DNA of 33,343 nt, taken from contig JABDMU010000018.1 in assembly GCA_013001285.1 (NCBI GenBank), forward strand, positions 1-33,343, given 5' to 3'. The stretch is from Flavobacteriaceae bacterium (GTDB lineage: Bacteria > Bacteroidota > Bacteroidia > Flavobacteriales > Flavobacteriaceae). The notes beneath the pieces are model-generated. The model was given only the letters and a program-made list of their open reading frames with translations. It had not been told where the DNA came from and made no database searches. This document shows positions 15,616 to 24,120 of the stretch, piece after piece. Position numbers and translations under genes: made by a program. Position 1 is the first letter of the stretch; each line of letters opens with the position of its first letter.

Positions 15616-16818
15616 TTAATTTAGAAAAGATGGATTTACTAAGTCATTCAGTTGCTCAGTTTTAATATTTCTGTTTGATTTCTCTTTTCTGTAATGCCAA
15701 GCAATTTGAACCAATTGAATACCGATCTTCAAAGAATCTTTCATCGACAATTTTGAGCCATCAGCGTGAATCCAACGCTTTAAAGGAAGCTCACAAATTA
15801 ACGCCTTTGCTTGTTCTGATCCATAATGCAATTTCATCCGCATAAAGATTTCGACATCAAATAACCAACGCGTTATAAACTTCTTATTAAAGGCCACATC
15901 AAGACAATCTCGTCTGAAAATTTTTGCACCGCATTGTGTGTCTTTAAAGTTCATTGAAAGGATTAATTTGATCATGTAATTAATGGTAAAACTGATTATT
16001 TTTCGAGACGATTCTTTAGTGATATTTGCCCCCATTCTAGAGATACGTGAGCCGCTTACGATTTGAAAATTAGAGGATTCAATGGATTTAACCAAGTCGT
16101 CAAAATCTGCAAAATCTGTTGAAAGATCTGCATCAAGAAAACCGATATAATCCAATTGTTCATTCTTCCTAAGAAACAACATGCCTTGCCTAACTGCTTC
16201 GGCTTTTCCTCCATTTTTCTCACAATCAAAAACTGAAATATATTCTTCACGCCCGTTTTGAATAGTATGAAGCACCTCAAGGGTATTATCAGTACTCCCA
16301 TCATTAACAAAACATAAATGATATCCAGAGTTGGTTTTGATAAATTTTAAGAATTCTTCACTTAATAATCGATCTTCTTCATTGAAACAAGGAATAACGA
16401 CCCCAACACATCTTTGCTGAATCATAATATGATCGCCCTTATAAGGAACTTTATCATTTAGAGATCCTCCAATTAAATTTTGGACTCTTGCGCAAATCTC
16501 ATTTAAACTCATCGGCTTTTTCATAAAATCATTGACCCCTAATTCAAAAGCTTGAAGTATAATTTGATCTTGAGTGTTTCCTGATAGTATTAATATGGGC
16601 GTATTAGAATCTCGTTCACGAATTGACTTAACAAGGTCAAGGCCTGAAACATTCGGCATATTTATATCTATAATAACAAGGTCAGGATGAATGGTTTTAA
16701 ACATTTCAAGTCCTTTAACTGGATCTGTTTCAATAAAGACCTGATAACCAAGTTCATTCAATCGCTTTTGAATAGGAAGTAAAACTAGTTGTTGATCGTC
16801 AATTGCTAAAATTTTCAT
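15616..16818 (-). CDS. Response-regulator receiver fused to a GT2 glycosyltransferase (DPM1/DPG-like)
   Basis: A 400-residue two-domain protein. Residues 1-120 are a complete CheY-like receiver: D7/D8, phosphoacceptor D51 in VIIDINMP, S79 and K101 in KKP. Residues about 135-380 are a GT2 domain of the polyprenyl-phosphate sugar synthase type: VVIPCFNEE, D173 in VNDGSTD, DxD at D229-D231 (FLDADLS), SGSRIS, QCGAKIF and RWLFDVEI. No membrane segments are seen. I use the ATG at 16818 (MKILAIDD), not one 27 bp upstream, because receivers begin this way. It probably makes a polyprenyl-phosphate sugar for a membrane GT-C enzyme such as the divergent 16991 product, under phosphorylation control. A consensus -7 element and a LytTR-like site lie upstream. 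The control mechanism is inference. Confidence 0.9.
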   Translation of the reverse strand: MKILAIDDQQLVLLPIQKRLNELGYQVFIETDPVKGLEMFKTIHPDLVIIDINMPNVSGLDLVKSIRERDSNTPILILSGNTQDQIILQAFELGVNDFMKKPMSLNEICARVQNLIGGSLNDKVPYKGDHIMIQQRCVGVVIPCFNEEDRLLSEEFLKFIKTNSGYHLCFVNDGSTDNTLEVLHTIQNGREEYISVFDCEKNGGKAEAVRQGMLFLRKNEQLDYIGFLDADLSTDFADFDDLVKSIESSNFQIVSGSRISRMGANITKESSRKIISFTINYMIKLILSMNFKDTQCGAKIFRRDCLDVAFNKKFITRWLFDVEIFMRMKLHYGSEQAKALICELPLKRWIHADGSKLSMKDSLKIGIQLVQIAWHYRKEKSNRNIKTEQLNDLVNPSFLN

Positions 16819-16842
16819 AATTGTGATTTTTATTTTACAGGA

Positions 16843-16850
16843 CAAAAGTA
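16843..16850 (-). promoter_or_regulatory. -7 promoter element of the receiver-GT2 gene
   Basis: On the minus strand TACTTTTG is a perfect match to TAnnTTTG. It lies 24 bp before the start codon and exactly 54 bp downstream of the LytTR-like core at 16904. No -33 TTTG is present, which suggests activator dependence. Confidence 0.55.
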
Positions 16851-16899
16851 TGTCTGTAATCTCTTAATCTGAGCATATTTCTACCAGTTGGTATTTATG

Positions 16900-16912
16900 T
16901 GTCGATGAATGG
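16900..16912 (-). promoter_or_regulatory. LytTR-like site upstream of the receiver-GT2 gene
   Basis: Minus-strand CCATTCATCGACA; its 9-bp core differs from AlgR's CCGTTCGTC at two positions. It is 86 bp upstream of the receiver-GT2 start and also 79 bp upstream of the divergent GT-C operon, so it could serve both. A weak partner beginning CCA lies 21 bp nearer the minus-strand gene (16883-16891). Confidence 0.6.
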
Positions 16913-16958
16913 CAAATTCCTATCGGTATATTAAATATAAAGCCGTGATCAATTTATT

Positions 16959-16966
16959 TATCTTTA
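16959..16966 (+). promoter_or_regulatory. Possible -7 element of the GT-C operon
   Basis: TATCTTTA matches seven of eight positions of TAnnTTTG, 24 bp before the start codon at 16991. Confidence 0.3.
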
Positions 16967-16977
16967 CGCACAGAACG

Positions 16978-16983
16978 AAGGAG
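16978..16983 (+). promoter_or_regulatory. Shine-Dalgarno site for the GT-C gene
   Basis: AAGGAG ends seven bases before the ATG at 16991. A strong Shine-Dalgarno is uncommon in Bacteroidota and fixes this start codon. Confidence 0.6.
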
Positions 16984-16990
16984 TCTATTT

Positions 16991-19900
16991 ATGTATAAAA
17001 CAAATAAATATTTAGTAACTGCGCTATTAATTGGACTGGTCTTTCATGGAACCTCAATGTTTTTCACTCTTGAAAGTACTTATGACGCCTTAATTCACCT
17101 TTTTTTTGGAAATCACTATGCTGAGAGTTGGTTTGAACCCTGGAATTTTAAATGGTATACAGGTTTTTCCGTTATGGGTTATCCACCATTGGTCCACCAA
17201 GCCATTGCATTGCTTTCCTTTATTGGTGGGTTAAAATTTGGGCTTTTCACAGTGGGTTTTATTGGTGTCATTTTATTTATAACAGGTGTATATAGATTTT
17301 CAGCATTATTGACAGGAAATAAGACTGTTGCTGGGTATGCTTCCATTTTAGCAGTTTTTTCTTCGTCATTCCTGGAAACCTTTCACCTTTTTGGTCAATT
17401 ACCCAGTATAATTGGGGTTTCTGTATTGTTACATGCGCTTCCAGAAATCTATTTGTGGATAAAAACAGCCAAGTATAGGTATTTATGTACGTCATTATCC
17501 TTAATTGCAGTTACGGTAACTTCACATCATGTAACGCCAATATTTGGAATGGTCTTTTTTATTTTTCCTCTTATTGGAATGACTATCATGGATGTTTCAA
17601 GAGAAAAAGTAGGCTCAATGAAAGCAATTACTTTCAAAATTTTCTTGGGCACTTTTCTTAAATTATTAAAAAGAATAATAAGCTTTGGGTTATTTTCATT
17701 GGTAATAATTGTAGGTTCTATACTTCCATATTGGATAAATTCTAAAAACAACCCAATTACTCAAGTTCCGATTCCTCATGGTTCACGTGATAATTTTCTG
17801 GAAATCACATCATCTGGATTGGTTTTCTTTTTGATCCCTTGGGGCGTGTTATTGATTCTTATTCCATATATTTTCTATAGATATTTCAGTAAGCGTTATT
17901 TGTTTTTTGGCTTATCAATAACCCTTCTTACGATTCTTGGAACTGGAGGTACTACGCCAATTCCTAGATGGATTTTAGGGGAAACAGCTTTTAATATATT
18001 AACATTAGATCGCTTTACACTTTGGGCATCTATTTTGTCCCTGCCTCTTTTCGGTGAATTTGTTTATAGGTTTGTTAATGGAGATTTAAAAACACTTATT
18101 CAGACCAAATTTGGCACTATTTATTATCGTTTAATAGGTGGAATACTAGCCGGTTTGTTTATATTCATGACTATTTTCACGATGAGTTTGGGCTACTTTA
18201 GACCATCTCAACCGCAGAAATTAAAAATGCTTCCCATCATAAACTTCCTTAATCAAGATCAACACGATCAATGGCGCTATATGACTTTAGGATTTGGAGA
18301 TCAAATGGCATGGCTATCTGCACAAACCAATGCTTTGAGTATTGATGGAAACTACCATTCGGCGCGTCGATTACCTGAACTTACAACAAGACCTATTGAG
18401 CGTTTAGAAAATTCGAAATTTAAGGGTTTAGAAGGTATAGGTTCATTACAACAATTTTTGACAATTCCAGAAAAATACAATCTCAAATATATATTTTCTA
18501 ATGATAAATTTTATGACCCTATATTATTTTTCAGTGGATGGCAACGCTTGCAGCAGTTAGAAAACGGGGTTCAAGTTTGGGAAAAACTAAATGTGCCACC
18601 AATTCCAGCCATTTTACCAAAAGATGATGTTCCGAAATGGCAAAAAATACTTTGGGGCACAATTCCCTTTTTAGCCGTTATCATTGCATTTATCTTAAAT
18701 TTAAATCTGTTGTGGTTTCGGACATTAAAACTCATCCCTGATTATTTGAACTTTCAGGAATCTTATTCAAAATTTTCAAATAGAATTTTAAAAGTGACAC
18801 ATTTATGGTCGATTGGTTTATTGATCTTTGTGATTTATGGGATCTATAATTTCTATATTAAAAATTACTCTCATCATTCGCCTGAAAATGCAATTATGGC
18901 ATACTATAATGCCTTAGATTTCAAAGAATATGAAAAAGCATATGAACTAATTAATCCACAAAGTAATTTATCATTGGCTCAATATATGTTAGAAATATCT
19001 GTAACCGATGGACTCATGAGTTCTTATGCTAAATTAGATGTTATTGAATCATTTGTAACTTCTCAATCTGACAGTCTAGCCAGTGTAAAAGTGAACACCA
19101 AATGGATCACTCCATTGGAAAAGATTATCAAAACCGATTATAAATCTCTCGTTAAATTAAATGGTAAGTGGTATATACAACCCGAAGATTTAGATTTAGA
19201 TTTACCACCTGACCAGCTGTATTCAAGCAATCAAACTAACTATTTTAACCAAGGTAGAAGACGTATCACAACAGAACAAACCTACCATGAAGATATATTG
19301 AAACAACCTGTTTTAGAAATTCTATCGGCAAAATTGGTAAAATACGATAACAGTTATGCTTTGATTGGTGAAGTCCAAAATATAGATAATGTGCCTGCTG
19401 ATGTTGTTTTAAAGGGCACCTTATTTAATAATGAAAATAAAGAATTAGCGACTTACAATGCGAAATATCACATTAAACATAAATTAATGCCCAAAGAAGT
19501 AAGTTCTTTTAAAATAAATTTCGAAGGTATTGCATGGTCTAAAACCCAAGACTCCATTCCAAAAACTTTTAATCCTGATGAATTTACACCTGTAGAATTT
19601 GATCAGCAACCTACTAAATTCAACCTTCATGTTGCAGGTAATGTTTCGGGTTCCGACCTTTATAAAGACATTACGTTAAGCAATTTGAATATTTCCTCTC
19701 TCTCCATCAAAGGAAAATTATTCAATTCAGGACTAGAAGAAATCACAATACCACAATTACTTATTTCATATTATGATGAAAACAAAAATTTAGTATGGGT
19801 TGATCATCAATTTATAGAAGAAGGTATAAGACAACAACGTCAAATAGCATTTGAATACTTCCTTTTAAATAAGGATAGGATTCTCGTGATAAGTGATGAT

Positions 19901-20065
19901 TTGACTAACTGCTTTGTAAATGGCTTGCCAAATGAATCAATTTCTAATAAGTTAGTGCCAACAAGAATTATCAATCAAACGCATGCCGTATTACAACCTA
20001 TAAGTCATATAGAATATAAGTTTATAAAAATTGAATTAAATTCCTATATAGGAAATCCCAATTGA
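16991..20065 (+). CDS. Large GT-C-like polytopic membrane protein with extracytoplasmic NTF2-like and FxLYD-like domains
   Basis: A 1024-residue protein. The N-terminal 400 residues carry about ten membrane segments (8-26, 70-100, 115-150, 167-200, 220-248, 273-296, 303-318, 340-358, 382-400 approx.). The first loop has an acidic residue (STYDALIHLFF, D32), as in GT-C glycosyltransferases that use polyprenyl-phosphate sugars. A soluble section (about 405-550) is followed by two more membrane helices (about 556-575, 604-623), a DUF4878/NTF2-like domain (630-735), an FxLYD-like domain (about 775-845) and another beta-rich section. It leads a three-gene operon with one-base overlap to the next gene. 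I infer surface polysaccharide assembly or glycosylation using lipid-linked sugar from the divergent receiver-GT2 enzyme. Donor, acceptor and exact family are not certain. Confidence 0.75.
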   Translation: MYKTNKYLVTALLIGLVFHGTSMFFTLESTYDALIHLFFGNHYAESWFEPWNFKWYTGFSVMGYPPLVHQAIALLSFIGGLKFGLFTVGFIGVILFITGVYRFSALLTGNKTVAGYASILAVFSSSFLETFHLFGQLPSIIGVSVLLHALPEIYLWIKTAKYRYLCTSLSLIAVTVTSHHVTPIFGMVFFIFPLIGMTIMDVSREKVGSMKAITFKIFLGTFLKLLKRIISFGLFSLVIIVGSILPYWINSKNNPITQVPIPHGSRDNFLEITSSGLVFFLIPWGVLLILIPYIFYRYFSKRYLFFGLSITLLTILGTGGTTPIPRWILGETAFNILTLDRFTLWASILSLPLFGEFVYRFVNGDLKTLIQTKFGTIYYRLIGGILAGLFIFMTIFTMSLGYFRPSQPQKLKMLPIINFLNQDQHDQWRYMTLGFGDQMAWLSAQTNALSIDGNYHSARRLPELTTRPIERLENSKFKGLEGIGSLQQFLTIPEKYNLKYIFSNDKFYDPILFFSGWQRLQQLENGVQVWEKLNVPPIPAILPKDDVPKWQKILWGTIPFLAVIIAFILNLNLLWFRTLKLIPDYLNFQESYSKFSNRILKVTHLWSIGLLIFVIYGIYNFYIKNYSHHSPENAIMAYYNALDFKEYEKAYELINPQSNLSLAQYMLEISVTDGLMSSYAKLDVIESFVTSQSDSLASVKVNTKWITPLEKIIKTDYKSLVKLNGKWYIQPEDLDLDLPPDQLYSSNQTNYFNQGRRRITTEQTYHEDILKQPVLEILSAKLVKYDNSYALIGEVQNIDNVPADVVLKGTLFNNENKELATYNAKYHIKHKLMPKEVSSFKINFEGIAWSKTQDSIPKTFNPDEFTPVEFDQQPTKFNLHVAGNVSGSDLYKDITLSNLNISSLSIKGKLFNSGLEEITIPQLLISYYDENKNLVWVDHQFIEEGIRQQRQIAFEYFLLNKDRILVISDDLTNCFVNGLPNESISNKLVPTRIINQTHAVLQPISHIEYKFIKIELNSYIGNPN

Positions 20066-21282
20066 TGAAGATAAAATTTACATACCTGTTCATTTTCGGA
20101 CTGTTATTTATATCAGCTATAAATTCGTTTAAAAAGTCTGATAACATTGATAATTTTCAACTTCTGACTACTGAAACTGAATTTGTGGCTGACACTAAAA
20201 TTGAATTAAATTTTTCAAGTATCAACGAAAAATTACCTAAACTTTATTTGAGCAATAGCTACGGTACAACCATCCTTAAACCAAACCTCCTTAACGGTGT
20301 TTTGAATTTTCAACTTCCGGAATCAATTAGCAAAAAAACCGGAATAGTCACCTGGAAATTATTACTTGACACTGTTAAATTAACTGGAAGTTTTAATATT
20401 AACCCAAAACAGGAAGTATCAACACTTGAAACCTATATAGGACCACCTAGTATTGTAGCAGGCGGAACCGATTTCAGCATGATTGTAATTATTCCTACAG
20501 ATTTATTTGATAATCCATTATTAGATAATACAGAAGTGAATGTAAGGCATTTGTTTTTAAAGGACTTAAGTAATAAGGCACATTTCACCAAAAATCGGTT
20601 TGCCTACCAAAACATTTATTCCCCAGCACTTTCGGGGCGTATTCTTGTAAGCTCTGAAAGTTTAAATAAGAATTCAAAAGAGTATGATGTAAATGTATTG
20701 CCTGCAATTCCTAATGATTTTACGATCTCTTATAAACGTAACCATGCGTTTGCTGATGGTAACCAAGTAACTTCATTTTTTACTTCAACAATAAAAGATC
20801 AGTATGGCAATATTGTTAGTGATGGTACCTATGTCGAGTATTTTATTCGGACCGATTCAAATGTAATTTTAAAAACTTCAGGAACCACCATAAGAGGCGT
20901 TGCCACTGCAAAAATGATTCATCCAGACCATGAAGAAAATTGGATAGTAAAAGCATTTATAGAAGGTATGGCAGAAAGTAATGTACTAGAATTAATGTAC
21001 GAACCGGTGATTTCAGATTTTGAAATTTCATTTTCAGAAAACAAGAGAATTATTACAATTGGACCTTTAAAAAGTTTTATGAGTCAACTAATTCCTGATG
21101 GAATTGAAGTCAAAATCTCAATTTATCAAAATGATTCAAAAATGAGCACGATTACTAAAAGTTCGTTTGAAGGTTTTGCAATTTTTAAATTGAATGCCAA
21201 TACATTTCCAAATGATACATATACACTTAAAATTGAAGCTGTTGGTATAGAAAAAACATTCAGAAATTTAAAACTATGGTAA
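20065..21282 (+). CDS. Secreted or anchored protein with Ig-like (Big_1-type) domains
   Basis: A 405-residue protein with an N-terminal hydrophobic segment (MKIKFTYLFIFGLLFISA) that is a signal peptide or anchor; no lipobox Cys is present. The rest is beta-rich. One unit at about 225-310 (GNQVTSFFTSTIKDQYGNIVSDGTYVEYFI through GVATAKMI) matches the invasin/Big_1 pattern, with the typical D-x-x-G-N-x-V turn. A similar earlier unit around 120-205 contains SIVAGGTDFSMIVIIPTDLFDNPL. The start ATG overlaps the stop of the membrane protein by one base (TGATG); a TTG one codon earlier is possible. It overlaps the GH5-like gene by seven bases. Probable role: structural partner of the neighbouring envelope polysaccharide proteins. 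Confidence 0.7.
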   Translation: MKIKFTYLFIFGLLFISAINSFKKSDNIDNFQLLTTETEFVADTKIELNFSSINEKLPKLYLSNSYGTTILKPNLLNGVLNFQLPESISKKTGIVTWKLLLDTVKLTGSFNINPKQEVSTLETYIGPPSIVAGGTDFSMIVIIPTDLFDNPLLDNTEVNVRHLFLKDLSNKAHFTKNRFAYQNIYSPALSGRILVSSESLNKNSKEYDVNVLPAIPNDFTISYKRNHAFADGNQVTSFFTSTIKDQYGNIVSDGTYVEYFIRTDSNVILKTSGTTIRGVATAKMIHPDHEENWIVKAFIEGMAESNVLELMYEPVISDFEISFSENKRIITIGPLKSFMSQLIPDGIEVKISIYQNDSKMSTITKSSFEGFAIFKLNANTFPNDTYTLKIEAVGIEKTFRNLKLW

Positions 21283-22793
21283 ATATTAATAAGAACATAT
21301 TACGCAGTTTTTTATTGTTGTCTTACGTTGCAATCCTTGCTTTAATTATTTTCGGTATCAGTAGTTTATACAGTTATTTAAATTTAGGTGCTGATCGAAA
21401 TACTATGCTACATACAGAAATAAAAAAAATTGATCAGTATATACCGAGACTGGATTGGGCCCCTTTAAGTAACGAAGGACGCAAAATAGATGAACAAACC
21501 TTAAGCACTATTGAAAACGATTATCTAGATGCCTGGTATGTGAAACATGTGGCCTATAAAACTAACAATACCGAAGGCATTGATGATTATTATACCGAAA
21601 ATGCCAGAAGAAATATCATCGATTTTGTAGCTCTCAATTTATCTTCTACTATTACAATTGATGGCACCACATTAGAACATCATCCAAAACTTGAATTTTT
21701 TAGCGAAGATGGGCAGCTGGCGGTCATCACAGATAAGGATGTAATAGAATACAAACGTATCTATCAAAATGAAAAATTAGTTTTAGAAACTAAGGAAAGA
21801 AATACCTATAAGTCCATTCTGCTTTTGGAAGATGGTTTTTGGCGAATACGGCATATGATAAAAGAACAGAGTGACGATTATGAAATGAATATTGTTCCAT
21901 CTTTACATCAAATCACGACTTTGCAAGGGATTAATTATTATCCACAAGCCACCCCTTGGGACATGTTTGGCGATACTTTTTCGAAAGAAATAATTTCTAA
22001 AGACTTTGAAATTATAAAAAATGCTGGCCTTAATTCTGTTCGTGTTTTTGTACAATATGATGACTTTGGAAAAGCAAACATCAACGAAGTAAAGCTTGAA
22101 AAACTAAAACAAACTTTGGATTCTGCAGAGGAACATAATCTAAAAGTACTTGTGACCCTTTTTGATTTTTATGGTGATTATTCTGTTTTGAATTGGACAC
22201 TAAATATGCATCATGCTGAAACCATTGTTTCAACCTTAAAAGATCACAAGGCTATTGTAGCTTGGGACATTAAAAATGAACCTAATTTAGATTTTGAATC
22301 TAGGGGAAAAGAAAATGTCATCGCTTGGTTAGACAACATGATAGATTTAGTGAAGTCAATTGACAAAAAAAATCCAGTAACCATTGGTTGGTCAAACACG
22401 CAAAGCGCTACTATTTTAAAAGATAAAGTAGATTTTATATCGTTTCATTATTATGAAGATCTTGAAACATTAGAGACTTCAATTAAAACATTAAAAACTG
22501 AAACACTTCATAAGCCATTGGTGATGCAAGAATTTGGAAGGTCATCTTATAATGGATTTTGGAGTCCTTTTGGAAGTTCAGACGAGGATCAGGCAGACTT
22601 CCACAAAAAAGCCCAAGAGATAATTGCAGCAAATGACTTACAATTTATGTCTTGGACCTTATACGACTTTGAGAATATACCAAAGGAAGTCGTAGGTAGA
22701 CTTCCTTGGCGAAAAAATGCTCAAAAGCAATTTGGGTTTATTAATAATAATGGGGCAAAAAAGGCTTCGTTTAAATATATTTCTAAGCAGTAG
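21276..22793 (+). CDS. Membrane-anchored GH5-like glycoside hydrolase
   Basis: A 505-residue protein with one N-terminal membrane helix (about 13-34) and no signal cleavage site, so the rest is probably held outside the inner membrane. Residues about 75-200 form an NTF2-like section (NDYLDAWYVKHVAYKTN through GFWRIRHMI). Residues about 210-500 form a TIM barrel of the GH5/clan A type, with acid/base E335 in WDIKNEPN and nucleophile E419 in VMQEFG; conserved HYY (391-393) and W460 fit the substrate cleft. It closes the operon with the GT-C-like and Ig-like proteins. Hydrolases are often built into polysaccharide-secretion systems to trim or release chains. It overlaps the convergent GT4 gene by 11 bases at the 3' ends. 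Substrate is unknown. Confidence 0.85.
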   Translation: MVNINKNILRSFLLLSYVAILALIIFGISSLYSYLNLGADRNTMLHTEIKKIDQYIPRLDWAPLSNEGRKIDEQTLSTIENDYLDAWYVKHVAYKTNNTEGIDDYYTENARRNIIDFVALNLSSTITIDGTTLEHHPKLEFFSEDGQLAVITDKDVIEYKRIYQNEKLVLETKERNTYKSILLLEDGFWRIRHMIKEQSDDYEMNIVPSLHQITTLQGINYYPQATPWDMFGDTFSKEIISKDFEIIKNAGLNSVRVFVQYDDFGKANINEVKLEKLKQTLDSAEEHNLKVLVTLFDFYGDYSVLNWTLNMHHAETIVSTLKDHKAIVAWDIKNEPNLDFESRGKENVIAWLDNMIDLVKSIDKKNPVTIGWSNTQSATILKDKVDFISFHYYEDLETLETSIKTLKTETLHKPLVMQEFGRSSYNGFWSPFGSSDEDQADFHKKAQEIIAANDLQFMSWTLYDFENIPKEVVGRLPWRKNAQKQFGFINNNGAKKASFKYISKQ

Positions 22794-24003
22794 CTGGTTG
22801 TAATACTGGTTTTCTTTGAGGTGCTTTTAAAGTCTTGATCCTATCAAAATTCTGCAAGTATAAATTTGTAATTTTCTCCATTGGATATGCAGTTGCAGCC
22901 TTATAATTAGCTTTTGCAATATTCATTCTATGTGCTTCATTAGTTACCAAAGCTTCAATTGCTAATGCTAAACTATCAACACTATTAGGCTCAAAAAATT
23001 CACCCTTATAACCTTCATCTTTTACGAGTAAGGCCAAGTCTCCTAAATCAGGCATCACTACAGCTTTACCATAACTTCCAGCTTGATGCAATACACCGGA
23101 ACTTCCTGTTGTAGATGTGTATGGAAATACAACTACTGCACTTTCCTTAAATAAGGTCGGCACTTCATATTCTTCAACATAACCTGTAAACCTTACTTGG
23201 GGCACATGCTTATAGTCATTTTGTACTTTTGCTAAATACCCTGGCACGTTTGGATTATCTGTTCCTGCAATCACTATTTCAAGATCTAGACCGGTATTTG
23301 CTCTAACTTTTTCAACTGCTTCAATCATAGATTCTACTTTTTTGTAAGTTCCAAATTTTCCGAAAGTCATTACTTGTAAAGGACCCTTTGGGATTCTATA
23401 TTCTGGCTTCTCTTTGGTCACTTCAAAAGTACCGTGAGGAATTAGGGTTACATTTGTTGCCTTATATTTGAATTCTAAAACATCAACATATTTTTGCATA
23501 GTAACAGCAACCGTATCTGCTTGCAGTATTAATTTTGTTAGAGTTGTTCCAATAAAACCATATATTTTTTGTAGAATTTTATTAGATGTGAAACCAGCCG
23601 ATCCCAAATCAACTTCTTCTAAAATATTATGTAATAACACAATGTTTGGAATACGTTTAATTTTACAAACCAAGGGTAACATTAATCCCAAAGCAGCAGC
23701 AATTTTCTTATCACCAAATTTCATAAATTGTAAATTAAATAATACAGCTTCTGGTTTTACTTGGTTAATGGCTTTAGTGACATTAACAATGTTTAAATAA
23801 CTATTAAATTCCCAACATTCCTTAATCGTTATTTTGCATCCGTGCTCAACAAAAGAGATATCTTTTTCCCCTTCTGTCTTATCTGTTAATAACACTAACT
23901 CAGTAATATTCTGCTTTTGCCTAAAGTGTTTGACTAAGTGATATGCATATTCATTCAACGTGACCTTACTAGGTGGATATGCTGTTACAATTGCTAATTT
24001 CAT
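22783..24003 (-). CDS. GT4 family glycosyltransferase
   Basis: A 406-residue GT-B fold enzyme. The N-terminal domain begins MKLAIVTAYPPSKVTLNEYAYHL, the usual acceptor-side opening. The linker LIPHGTFEV leads to the donor domain with LQVMTFGKFGTYKKVESMI (about 210-230), VIAGTDNPNVPGY, VRFTGYVEEYEVPTLF, and the donor-binding loop TTGSSGVLHQAGSYGKAVVMPDLGDLA. The usual E-x7-E motif is altered (HQAGSYGKAVV, then DLG). No membrane segments. It is preceded by its own LytTR-like site and -7 element and is the gene after the flippase in the same direction. Probable role: sugar addition to a lipid-linked repeat unit. Donor and acceptor are not known. Confidence 0.87.
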   Translation of the reverse strand: MKLAIVTAYPPSKVTLNEYAYHLVKHFRQKQNITELVLLTDKTEGEKDISFVEHGCKITIKECWEFNSYLNIVNVTKAINQVKPEAVLFNLQFMKFGDKKIAAALGLMLPLVCKIKRIPNIVLLHNILEEVDLGSAGFTSNKILQKIYGFIGTTLTKLILQADTVAVTMQKYVDVLEFKYKATNVTLIPHGTFEVTKEKPEYRIPKGPLQVMTFGKFGTYKKVESMIEAVEKVRANTGLDLEIVIAGTDNPNVPGYLAKVQNDYKHVPQVRFTGYVEEYEVPTLFKESAVVVFPYTSTTGSSGVLHQAGSYGKAVVMPDLGDLALLVKDEGYKGEFFEPNSVDSLALAIEALVTNEAHRMNIAKANYKAATAYPMEKITNLYLQNFDRIKTLKAPQRKPVLQPATA

Positions 24004-24041
24004 AATCGTTAATTTTATTGTATTTATGATTAATTACTGTG

Positions 24042-24049
24042 CAAATTTG
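24042..24049 (-). promoter_or_regulatory. -7 promoter element of the GT4 gene
   Basis: Minus-strand CAAATTTG matches seven of eight positions of TAnnTTTG and is followed by CAC, as in the STAS2 promoter (TTTGCAC in both). It lies exactly 54 bp downstream of the LytTR-like core. Confidence 0.5.
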
Positions 24050-24098
24050 CGTCAATATTAGGGGCAATAAGGCTAAGATTAGTTAAGATGCAATTTGC

Positions 24099-24111
24099 TG
24101 TAGACGAATGA
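24099..24111 (-). promoter_or_regulatory. LytTR-like site upstream of the GT4 gene
   Basis: Minus-strand TCATTCGTCTACA, part of a 17-base stretch (TCATTCGTCTACAGCAA) identical to that upstream of the second STAS gene. The core is seven of nine to CCGTTCGTC. It lies 100 bp upstream of the start codon. A second half-site at 21 bp is not clear. Confidence 0.65.
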
Positions 24112-24120
24112 ACTAAAGCT

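Noticed and set aside
24041-24050. GCAAATTTGC palindrome upstream of the GT4 gene
   Set aside because: It overlaps the -7 element, and the non-palindromic TTTGCAC is shared with the STAS promoter, so the -7 reading explains it better than an operator.
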